From the NCBI GenBank assembly GCA_025716815.1, contig JAIXMN010000033.1:248001-312000 (forward strand): a stretch of 64,000 nt of DNA, in the 5' to 3' direction. Every line of letters begins with the position of its first letter. Position 1 is the stretch's first letter. Source of the stretch: Dichotomocladium elegans (taxonomy: Eukaryota; Mucoromycota; Mucoromycetes; Mucorales; Lichtheimiaceae). The position numbers and the translations under genes are program-made. Below, in pieces: positions 35,313-44,385 of this stretch. Under the pieces are notes generated by a model, which saw only the letters and a program-made list of their open reading frames with translations, had not been told where the DNA came from and did no database searches.

Positions 35313-36501
35313 TTATTTGTTGCGCACAATCGTCTCCACTTCGTATTTTGGATTGCCGCCAAAAATGTTGCCTTTTTTCCAATCTTCCCGGACTCTGTAG
35401 ACCAACTCGGCATCGCGCGTGAGGGTCTCCACGTCAATGTCTGCTATGATCATCTCCTCTGTCCTCCCGGTAACGTGAGCCACTGTGCCCTGGAAAGGCA
35501 CAGCAATTTGTGTGCATCCTGCTGAATGACCATGCGGACTTTCTTCCTGGCCCTCTGCTGCGTCAGCATTATTGCAGAACACAAAGCAGATCTCATTCTC
35601 AAAGGCCCGCGTCGGAACAACCGCATCCAGAAATTTAGCTTCGCTATAGATATCGTGCTTCTGACCAACTCCACCTGCGTCCTCCAGCGACCAGTACGCT
35701 GCATTATTGGATGGTGGCGTTAGAAAGAGTGGAAGCACAGGCAGGCGGATGTTTTCCGTCCTTTACCAGGCGCTATCACCAGTTGAGCTCCGTGCTTGAT
35801 AGCCATATGGCGAAATGCTTCCGGAAACGCAATGTCCCAGCAAATACACATCCCGACCGTCAACCCAAAACGATTCTTCACCGTGTGAAATCCGCGCTGG
35901 CCTAGACAAGCCATGGGGAGGGGGTGTAAGATCCTGAGTGAAGATGGGGACGTGTTTGTTTTTTTTTTTTTTCCCCTCGCCGGAGACTTACTTGGACGAA
36001 GATAAGTGCGTTCGGGGTGCCACAGATGCACCTTTCGATACTCGAGCAACACTTTGCCCGTGTGATCGAGATAGTAAGCGCAGTTGTAGAGGTGCCCGTC
36101 CTCAGGATCTTTTTCGATCAGTGTGCCGACCACCATATCGACATCATATTGCTTTGCAAGCCCACAGAACCGTTCACAGCCTTCTTTGCCAACCGCGCAT
36201 TCCAAACCTGGTCCTCCGATGACATATCTAAAATAGATGTATATGAATTAAAGCCGAGGGTTGTCTCTCGTTCGCTCTTTCTCGAACTTTTACTCGGGAA
36301 ACACAATCAAGTCAACATCTTGTGTCTTAGCCTTCTGGATGAATTCTTCAATACGACACCAGTTGACCTCTTTGTTCTTGTGATTAATATAAAACTAAAC
36401 ATGCCGGCCTTCCATTAGCGATGACCCTGCATAATACGCTGACAACGTGTGATGATGGATCTCCTGATGTATACGCAAACCTGGACAGCCGCGATTCTCA
36501 T
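35313..36501 (-). CDS. Nitrilase-superfamily carbon-nitrogen hydrolase
   Basis: Cleaves a non-peptide C-N bond, as amidases, beta-ureidopropionases and N-carbamoyl hydrolases do. Five exons encode about 290 residues. The first exon is MRIAAVQ, joined across a 90-base intron to a segment ending VDLIVFPE, then YVIGGPG: the catalytic Glu is in FPE. The catalytic Lys is in LEYRKVHLWHPERTYLRP and the nucleophilic Cys in TVGMCICWDIAFPEAFRHMA, so the Glu-Lys-Cys triad is complete. The last exon carries FENEICFVFCNNADAAEG and IIADIDVETL, the usual C-terminal strands. The MRIAAVQ start is typical of the superfamily and decides the ATG at 36501. The KVHLWHPER context points to an amidase or carbamoylase rather than a true nitrilase. 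Confidence 0.88.
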
Positions 36502-36672
36502 ATTCGAAAGAAACAATAGGGTGAGGGAAAGAGAGGGAGTGATTGTGTGTGTGTTGGAAGAGAAAGAACGCGATTGAACAAACGATAAGGAAAGCAGCCA
36601 AGTATATATTTTTTCCACAACTCATCCACGCTTTGCTTCTTCCCCGGCAGTCATCATTGGAGGAGGAGGGCA

Positions 36673-37885
36673 TTAAGAAATAACTCCATCATCAGATTCC
36701 TGTGCGGTTGAAGATCCCACAGTGGCCGCCGCCGCTGCAGTGGTCGAGGAGCCTGTGGTCGTGTGCATGATTTGCGATGGAGTGACGATGGGTGCAGATA
36801 CCAACTGCGCCAATTCTGGCCACTTCTGAGCAAAACATGGAGAATCGGGTCGGTCTTCTGCGTCCAGATAGGGCCCCAAGGCTGTCAGTGTGTTAAAGAT
36901 GGAGATGGCCAATGTTTGCGTATGCGCCGCCTGTGCTGCCATCCGCTTGGATTCAGCGACTTTATCGGACACCGTCTTGGCCTGGTTGAGTGCAATGACC
37001 AAATCGCGGACTGAGCGGTTGCTGAGGCTGTCGACGTCCTTCATACGTTCAAGCAAGACTTCCTGTCGGCAAGAGGATGGAGGGTACCGCCCATACAGGC
37101 GTCAAATTCTTTTCCCTCCTCATCTCTCATCACGCATTACCTGTCGCTCTTGCATGCTGGCCTTGTAATGCTCAATGTGCCCGCGTAGCTCGAGAAGAAT
37201 GTCTACCAAAGGCCCCGGATGGACTTGATGGATGATGATATCCTATTAGACCGAAAAATTCGGCGGATTTGCTATCTAGAATACCCTACGTTCCAACCCT
37301 TCTTCCTTCTTGTCCTGAAGGGACGATCCTTTTCCCAAGGCAATTCCGAGGAATCCTTCCAAACCAAAACCACGGTCGTTTTCTCTCATTAAAGGCGTAA
37401 ACTAATGGGACGTTAGCTCCTCGCCCCCCCCCCGTTTTTTTGCACTCTTTCTTACGCGCTGCACTCGTCGTAATCGTTCCAACTCTTCATCGCCGTCTTC
37501 TTCAGCACCTGATCTCTCAGTTACTTGGATAATTCCCTGCATTTGCTTTGATGGTTGATAACCAAGGGAAACCCCAGCTCCACTCCTTGCACTCTTCCGA
37601 ACTTTCAAACATAAACCGCGTTCCGCCAAGTTTATATATCTATCTATATACCTCGTCCGGTAGCGATGGCCGTCCAATCGAACTCCTGCTGGCGCTTGTA
37701 AAGGCTACATTCTCAAGTACTTTTCCGTCAATTTGTCCTTGCGTGGTCAGCATCATTGCGGTTAAATTACCGTCTGACAAGTCAACAGAACCAGCATCTG
37801 TTAGTGAATGAGGCATGTTTGTCGAAGAGCATTAGAGAGAAAACCAAGGGGGAAAACCCAACTTACTTGGATTGATGGTACTCAT
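36673..37885 (-). CDS. BORCS5-like protein (candidate BORC subunit)
   Basis: Six exons encode roughly 290 residues. The start is MSTINPN at 37,885. A Ser/Thr-rich region follows, then IIQVTERSGAEEDGDEELER and FTPLMRENDRGFGLEGFLG. The C-terminal half is helical: PLVDILLELRGHIEHYKASM, then LLERMKDVDSLSNRSVRDLV and a long coiled coil ending ALGPYLDAEDRPDSPCF. The order of a FxPL motif, a short helix, KRIKEMD-like sequence and a coiled coil ending in a leucine/proline patch matches my memory of BORCS5 (myrlysin). That protein belongs to the lysosome-positioning BORC complex that recruits Arl8. This is recognition by pattern only; an unrelated coiled-coil protein is the alternative. The Ala/Thr/Ser-rich tail has no counterpart in the animal protein. 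Confidence 0.5.
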
Positions 37886-38205
37886 GTTTTCTGTCTTATT
37901 ATTGTGCGTTCTCACCAAAACGGGCTTACCGAAAAACTCTACCCAAGTTGACCGGGGGTGGAGAGGAGTGGGGAGGAAAAACGGGGAACTTGGTAGTTGT
38001 AAACGGGTCAGCCACTCCACAACGGCTGGACATGTCCCGTTTGACACAAAAAGATCGCTTCCTTCCGAAGCCCAATCCCAAAATCTCACGCCGATGTTCA
38101 AAATAATGTCTCCTCTCATTTAACTTGTTTTTTATACACGTTGTTTTTTTAATCGTTATTTCCAACACAATACAAAAAGCAAGTGGCGTCTCTCTCGCCG
38201 CTTCT
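37886..38205. other. Short intergenic stretch
   Basis: About 320 bases between two minus-strand genes (SmE stop and BORCS5-like start). No additional feature was seen. Confidence 0.55.
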
Positions 38206-38808
38206 TTAGTTGGAGACCGCCTGTATCAACGTAATATTGTCACCTCGCAGCATAATGCGGCCTAGAGCCAACGGCAGTATAACATTAGTGCATTTTTTCC
38301 TTATTTTTTTCATATCCATTCCATACCAATCGATCGTCTCGAACCGCCATCCTTCGTCGTGATCTCTTCTGCTTGGTCCATCACCAAGTTCATGAACTCA
38401 TCAAAACCCTAAAATTTACCATAAAACATATCAGCCTTACTGATTTCGTGTCCATCAAAGGACGTGTTTTGAAATTAAAACTTACAATGATCTGTCCTTC
38501 GATCCGCATGTCGGTCTTGTCAAACAGCCAGATCTGCACTCGAGTTTTCTGTATACATAGATAGATATATAAACACACGCATATTGCGAATACAGAACGA
38601 TGTAAAGGTGAGCACAAAATTATACGAAGCATCGCGCGTCGACTATTTCAATCTGCGTACGTTTTGAAGATACCTGAAGATCAGGTTCTATTTTTTTTTT
38701 AAAAAAAAAAAAAGAAAAGTAAGGTCAGTATAAAGGGTTTATATTTTACAATGGCATTGGCAAACATACGATCGGCTGGACCATAATCTTTTGTACTTTT
38801 CCGGACAT
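38206..38808 (-). CDS. SME1: Small nuclear ribonucleoprotein E (SmE)
   Basis: A component of the heptameric Sm ring on U1, U2, U4 and U5 snRNAs. Five small exons encode about 86-90 residues. They read MSGKVQKIMVQPI, then NLIFRYLQN (a 27-base exon), then KTRVQIWLFDKTDMRIEGQI, then IGFDEFMNLVMDQAEEI, and finally RIMLRGDNITLIQAVSN with a TAA. Both Sm motifs are present: Sm1 with IEGQIIGFDEFMNLV and Sm2 with LRGDNI. Splice phases agree at every join. The extreme exon fragmentation (60-145-base introns around exons as short as 27 bases) hides the gene from simple open-frame scans. Neighbours are unrelated. Confidence 0.95.
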
Positions 38809-38960
38809 GGCGTAGTGAGAGATGTAATTTAGGTGGAGAAAAAGCGTAAAAAATGAGAAAAGGAGATAGAACGCAGCGAACGGGTTGGGGCGAGGCGTGC
38901 GGGGTATTGAAAAGCAGTCAATGCACCCACATCACACTAAACACGTATAATATATACGCA

Positions 38961-38983
38961 CCCACACACACACGCGCGCGCGC
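38961..38983. repeat. CA/CG microsatellite
   Basis: An alternating purine-pyrimidine run of CA followed by CG dinucleotides in the short intergenic region between SmE and the rhodanese start, about 55 bases before the latter. Confidence 0.8.
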
Positions 38984-39038
38984 TGACTCTGCCTCCGGTC
39001 ACTTGTTTTTCACGCTTTATCCCAAATAACAATTGCCC

Positions 39039-39739
39039 ATGTCAGTCTTCCAATCTACAATGGCCAGTGCCGCTCGTACAAGCATTTGGTATTACCAACT
39101 GCGTAGAGGTGCAACATGGGCAAAGGATCTTCGCGTCTCGCAGCGCCTTCCAGACACAGCAGCGGCTATGAAGGGCCAACCACACAGATGCTACAGCACA
39201 AACAACAACGACGCTGATACAATCCTCTACGAGGATATCCAAAGCCTCATCAAGAAGGGCGAGGTTGGCTCTCAAGAAGGATCACTTCGTTTAAACATCT
39301 GCTGATAAAATGGAACCAAGGGATATTGTCTCATCGACGTGCGAGAGCCGGGCGAATTGACACAAGGGACCATCCCCACATCCCGCAATATCCCTTTGGT
39401 ATAATAGGATAAGGATATAGGTCCATCATGATTATCGTTATAACCAAGCCGATTGCGTTTGTCATCAGAGTCAATTCCAATCCGCATGGTCCTTGTCACC
39501 CGAGGAATTTAAACAAACAGTTGGGTTTGATAAGCCAACCGACGACAGCAAGGTCATCCTCTATTGCCAGGCTGGTATCCGCAGCAAGAGCGCCCTTGAT
39601 TTCCTGCGCGAGATTGGCTATAAAAAGTAATGCGAGAGATGTGTGATGTGATTGCAAAACGGCTTTAACACCTTGCGCTTTTAGTGTATTGAACTATGCC
39701 GGGAGCTGGAAAGATTATGCCCAGCGATCGAAGCAATGA
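39039..39739 (+). CDS. Rhodanese-domain sulfurtransferase, probably mitochondrial
   Basis: Four exons encode about 160-165 residues with one rhodanese domain. The N-terminal 55 residues are rich in Arg, Ser, Ala and Gln with almost no acidic residues (MSVFQSTMASAARTSIWYYQ), which suits a mitochondrial presequence. The domain has ILYEDIQSLIKKGE, YCLIDVREPGELTQGTIP, and the active-site loop ILYCQAGIRSKSALDFL with the catalytic Cys. It ends VLNYAGSWKDYAQRSKQ. The order and the GSWKDYA ending match small single-domain rhodaneses such as yeast Rdl1/Rdl2 and human TSTD-type proteins. The ATG at 39,039 is the first in frame. Sulfane-sulfur transfer is assumed from the family. Confidence 0.88.
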
Positions 39740-39848
39740 TCATCCATTCTCTATATTAGAGATAACGCGCGTGAGTCGATTCTTACTCCTAGCCTGTTGC
39801 TTCGCATTATCCCCTTTGGATCAAAATAAAGATTAACCGAACCAAGCT

Positions 39849-39985
39849 ATTTTCCTCTCCTCTTCGTCCTCCTCATCCTCCTCCTCCTCTTCCTCCTCCT
39901 CTTTCTCCTCCTCTCCAGTCCCCTTTTTTCCTTCTCTCTTTTTCTCTTTCGCATCTAGCTCCTCCTCTCTTTTCCTACCTTCTTC
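39849..39985 (+). repeat. Polypyrimidine tract upstream of G alpha
   Basis: About 135 bases almost wholly C and T with many CTCCTC units, ending about 50 bases before the G-alpha ATG. Probably the core promoter and leader of that gene; CT-rich leaders of this kind are common in filamentous fungi. Confidence 0.7.
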
Positions 39986-40035
39986 CTATATCAGAACAAC
40001 AGACCGCATTGCAAGAAAAATACATAAAGATATCA

Positions 40036-41820
40036 ATGGGACTCTGTATATCATCCGAAGAACGTGCAGGCCGGAATCATAGTCATGAGATCGATCGGAT
40101 GCTGAAGGAAGACTGTGAACATTTTAAAAAGGAACTCAAGATCCTTTTGCTCGGTAAAGAAGAAAACGACAGCCGCAATGGATCAAAGACAGATGACTGA
40201 TCGTTCGAGGGGGGGGAAATGGGTATAGGCAGTGGTGAATCCGGAAAATCGACAATTGTAAAGCAAATGAAGATCATTCATCAGAATGGATATACGCCTG
40301 GGGAGCTCGAGGCGTGGCGACCTGTCGTGCACAAGAATTTGATTGAGTCCTGCCAAGCGTTGATTGCAGGGATTGCTAAATTTGATTTAAGTTACGAGGA
40401 CGAGAAAAATATGGTAAATAATGCACAAGTGTAGAAAAATAGCCGCTAAACATTTCTGGGCAGTATCACGCTGAACGTGTCATGGAGTGCCACCCAGCCA
40501 GTACCATAGTTACGTCTGAGCTTGCAGTGGCTATCAGGAGCATCTGGCGAGATGGTATCGTGGCTCAGCTGTTGGATAAGGGTGGCTGCGACTTCTACCT
40601 CATTGACTCAGCGCCATAGTAAGTGAGTGTGTGTGTGTGCGTATGTGAAGCAGCCCTTGTTACCCCATTTGCATTGAGTTCTGCATGCATATCGGTGCGT
40701 TAAACTAAAATGCTTCTTCTCCTCGACGCGCTTCGTCATAGTTTCTTTGAAAATGCGGAACGGATAGCTAGGCCAGACTATATACCTGTGGTGCAAGATG
40801 TCTTGCGCGCCCGGTCAAAGACGACGGGCATTATGGAGACGCGGTTCAAAATGGGACAGCTCAATATCCAGTACGTTCTTGATCAATTGTCGCAAAGACA
40901 ACGATAACGCACGGTCAACTTGATCCCCTGCTCCCCGCCCTCCGACGTTTATACCTCTCCCCCCCCCTTCCAAAGCAGAGAGGGGGTGGGGTGGAGGTTG
41001 GGGGTGGGGTGTTGGGCTTCGTCCAATTCAATGCCCCTGATCTAAAATTTTCCATATAGTATGTTTGATGTGGGAGGTCAGCGCTCAGAACGCAAGAAAT
41101 GGATCCATTGCTTTGAGGCAGTGACGTCCATTATTTTTTGTGTCTCGCTTTCAGAATACGATCAAGTTCTTCTAGAGGAGACACGACAGGTACCTTGAAA
41201 CGCTCATTGTCACATACGCACTGAACGTACGTCTTTCCTCACTTATCATTAATTTGTATCCTAGAATCGCATGATGGAAAGCCTCGTGTTATTCGAGTCG
41301 GTCATTAATAGTCGATGGTTCCTGCGGACATCGATCATATTATTTCTGAATAAGATTGATGTGTTCAAGACCAAACTGCCGAAAATACCGCTCTCGCGCT
41401 ACTTCCCCGACTATGAAGGTGAATCGAAATAAGAGGTTCAGGGGAAAGGAAGGCAGAAGCGGATGAGTGACTAACACAATCTTGGCACTGCCGATGGGGG
41501 GTGGTGGTTGGTTGGGCACGAAAGGCGGAGACGATATCAATAAGGCGACAAAATATATTTTATGGCGATTCGGACAGACGAACCGGGCCAAGTTAAAAAT
41601 ATTTCCTCAGTAAGACCCGGTCTTACATCTGTAGACGATCAAACGCACTAACTACTCCTTCTAGCATAACACAGGCTACAGATACGTCTAATGTAATCAA
41701 TTACTTGCTATGTGTGTTTGCTATTTACTAACCAATGCATGTAATTAGATCCGTCTTGTCTTCTCAGCTGTTGCTGAGACAATCCTGCGCAATGCACTGA
41801 AGGACTCTGGAATCATGTGA
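40036..41820 (+). CDS. Heterotrimeric G-protein alpha subunit
   Basis: A GTPase that couples seven-helix receptors to effectors; in fungi one effector is adenylate cyclase, also encoded here. About nine exons encode some 350 residues. The N-terminus [10 protein letters not shown] has Gly2 for myristoylation and Cys4 for palmitoylation. The P-loop [18 protein letters not shown] is split by an intron and has Ser where most have Ala. Switch I has the catalytic Arg and Thr in [14 protein letters not shown]. Switch II is [18 protein letters not shown] with the catalytic Gln. NKIDVF is the guanine-specificity motif. [20 protein letters not shown] precedes the C-terminal helix. The last residues are NALKDSGIM, so the fourth residue from the end is Ser rather than Cys. 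The ATG at 40,036 opens the acylation motif. Confidence 0.95.
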
Positions 41821-42380
41821 TATGATTCCCGTCACTATCAACCAACCAAGACACATAAACACACACACCATGTATACGTATTTAGCACTATTTGAACGAT
41901 CCCTCATCTTTGCCTGTAATGGACGGAGAAATCTTAGCATACAATTCGTCCTTTCTATCATACTCTGCATAGCAAAACTCCTGCTTAATATTATACCATC
42001 TTATTTGCCATTCCTTAACACAAACAGCGAACGGCTTACTCCCCTCCCCCCCTTTTTTGTTTTCTAGCCCTTTTTAGATTCAGCGGCTATGAAAGCCATT
42101 GTATGTATGTACGCATGCAAATCCAAGTTGCATCTGGCTGCATGTTGTTGCTTCGTTCAGGATCTAAATATGGCTGCTCCGTAATTTAAGTTATTACTTG
42201 CAATGCTTGGCAGTAACCTAATCGATAAACGTGCTGAATAGTAACGTCGTTCTATCATGTCCCTCCCCCCTCTCCATATTACGATAAGGAGTAAATTAAA
42301 CTCTATCATTGCAAACTAAGGAAAAAATAAACGTCACCAGACGCAGGTTATATATATAAATATATATGTTTATGTATATT
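41821..42380. other. Convergent 3' flank region
   Basis: About 560 bases between the G-alpha and BCKDH E1-beta stops, AT-rich with a TATATA patch at about 42,349-42,369. No gene was seen. Confidence 0.55.
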
Positions 42381-43927
42381 CTAATATTCCACAGCCTTCT
42401 TAATAGCATCAAAGCACCGAACCATGTTTGGCATATAGAACTTCTCAAAAATAAGTGGGAATGGCGTGTCCCAGCCGCAGACCCTCTGAATGGGTGATTC
42501 GAGGCGGAGGAAACAATGCTCCATAACCGTCGATGCAATTTCTGCGCCCATACCGCTTGTCTTTGGAGCCTCGTGCGCAATTACCAAACGTCCGGTCCTG
42601 TTGACCGACTCGACAACCGTGTCCACGTCCCAGGGAAGCAGTGTCCGCAAATCAATCAGCTCGCAGCTCAGACCGGGAATTCGCTTCTCAGCGAGCTGTA
42701 TGGCGTTTTCAAGGGTATAGATCTGCGCACCGTATCCGACCACGGTTACGTCCTTGCCCCGCTTGAGAATCTCAGCCTTACCGAGCGGGAGCTCGTAGTC
42801 TGCGACAGGGACTTCTTCGACAGCCGCGCGGTATAGGTTCTTGGGCTCGAAGAAAATGACCGGGTTGCGGTCCCGGATGGATGCGAGCAGCAGGCCCTTG
42901 GCCTGTATAGGGCTGCGCGGGGTAACGATCTGAAATGAGACGCAGAAAGGTTCAGATCTCTCTCTCTTTTCTTCTCTGCGTCAGTGTGTGTAACATACCT
43001 TGATACCAGGGCAATGGGTAAAAAAGGCCTCAGGACTCTGCGAATGATAATGTCCACCATGACCCACGGCAGAGCAAGGAGTCCGGATGGTCATCCCGCC
43101 CACATTGAACTGGTTGCCAGACCGGTAGCGATACTTGGCAGCTTCATTCACAATCTTAACAAGGTGTACAAAGATTTAAAAACTGCGTCTACTCACACAT
43201 CCCCTTCCGCGTCCCATACCTGATCGAAGGCCGGGAAGATATAATCCGCGAACTGAATCTCAGCAATCGCCGTGTGACCCACTGCCGCCATGCCAATAGC
43301 AAAACCAGCAATACCTTGCTCGGTCAGCGGCGTGTTGAATACACGGTCCTTGCCAAACTTTTCGGCAAGCCCGGTCGTTGCGCGGAACACGCCTCCAAAA
43401 GACACATCCTCGCCAAAAACCACTGCGCAGACCGTATAAGAAGCCTTCCTCTTCACAGCGCCTGGATCAAACAGAATGACTTGCCTGCATTATCATCCGT
43501 CGCAAGGGCTATCGACATCGCATCATTGACAGCTTGAAAGAGATTCATCTTCCGGGTCTCGCCTGAGGAAAATAGAGCAGCATATCAGCACGCACGCTCG
43601 GTATCCCTTTTACTTTCCGTCACTACCTGCCAAATGAACCTTACCATCGATAGCACTCATAGGAGCAAGCTCGGGGTTCCGCAGTGCATCTTCGGGCACA
43701 CGTTTCAAGAGTTGAGAGAAAGCAACGCCTTGTTGAATTCCATCAGGGGACTGCGTTGACCCTACAGCATACCCACGTCTCTGCTTTTTCGGTCAGTGCT
43801 GATCGTAATCCATGCGAACGTTGCCGCGTTCCGACCAGTTGCTCCTTTTTTTTCTTTATATACAAGCAATCCTCACCTGAACGGCAGTGAGTGAACGAGT
43901 CAGCAAGCGTCGAGCAAGAGTTGGCAT
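42381..43927 (-). CDS. BCKDHB: Branched-chain 2-oxo acid dehydrogenase E1 beta subunit
   Basis: Part of the thiamine-diphosphate E1 of the mitochondrial complex that decarboxylates the 2-oxo acids from Leu, Ile and Val. Five or six exons encode about 390 residues. The presequence [17 protein letters not shown] is basic and hydroxylated. The body has [40 protein letters not shown] (with the Glu that activates the cofactor), [15 protein letters not shown] and [20 protein letters not shown]. It ends [20 protein letters not shown]. The LTEQGI and [11 protein letters not shown] motifs separate it from pyruvate dehydrogenase E1 beta. Saccharomyces lacks this enzyme, filamentous fungi have it. It is divergent from NELF-C/D. 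Confidence 0.95.
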
Positions 43928-44385
43928 TGGGAAAACGGGAGGGAAAGGTACGAGTAGGAGGAAGTGAAGAAAAGGTGGGGTAAAACAAAATAAAAAAAAG
44001 ACTGGTTGAAGGGAATTAAAGTCGGAACCGTGGGAACATCCGTGAGAGAAACAACGTTCGCGTATATTGGGCATCCCCACGACCCTCGTTCATACCCTTT
44101 CTTTCTTTACCACATTGCTTGGTCGTATGAATCCTACCGTTCCTTTATTTTGTCCCAAGAGACGCGGGATCTCTTGAAGAAATACAGAGATACCCAAATA
44201 TTAGGCAAGCTTGGGTCCAAGCAAATGCTTTTCTGAGTTTCTTGCCTTTTTTAGCTTTCGCAGGGTTGTCCATCCTTTTATCCCCTCCCCCACCTCCGCC
44301 CATAGAAGAGAGAAAACCTGGTCCAGCCCAATTTTATTTTTTTCTGCTTCTTACGTTCCTGCAAACTACTCCTACCGCCGACACA
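43928..44385. promoter_or_regulatory. Divergent BCKDHB / NELF-C/D intergenic region
   Basis: About 460 bases holding both promoters. An open frame at 44,006-44,236 has no ATG at its start and no motif, and is not taken as a gene. Confidence 0.5.

Noticed and set aside
44006..44236. Open frame between BCKDHB and NELF-C/D
   Set aside because: Begins with a non-ATG codon and lies in a short divergent promoter region without motif support.
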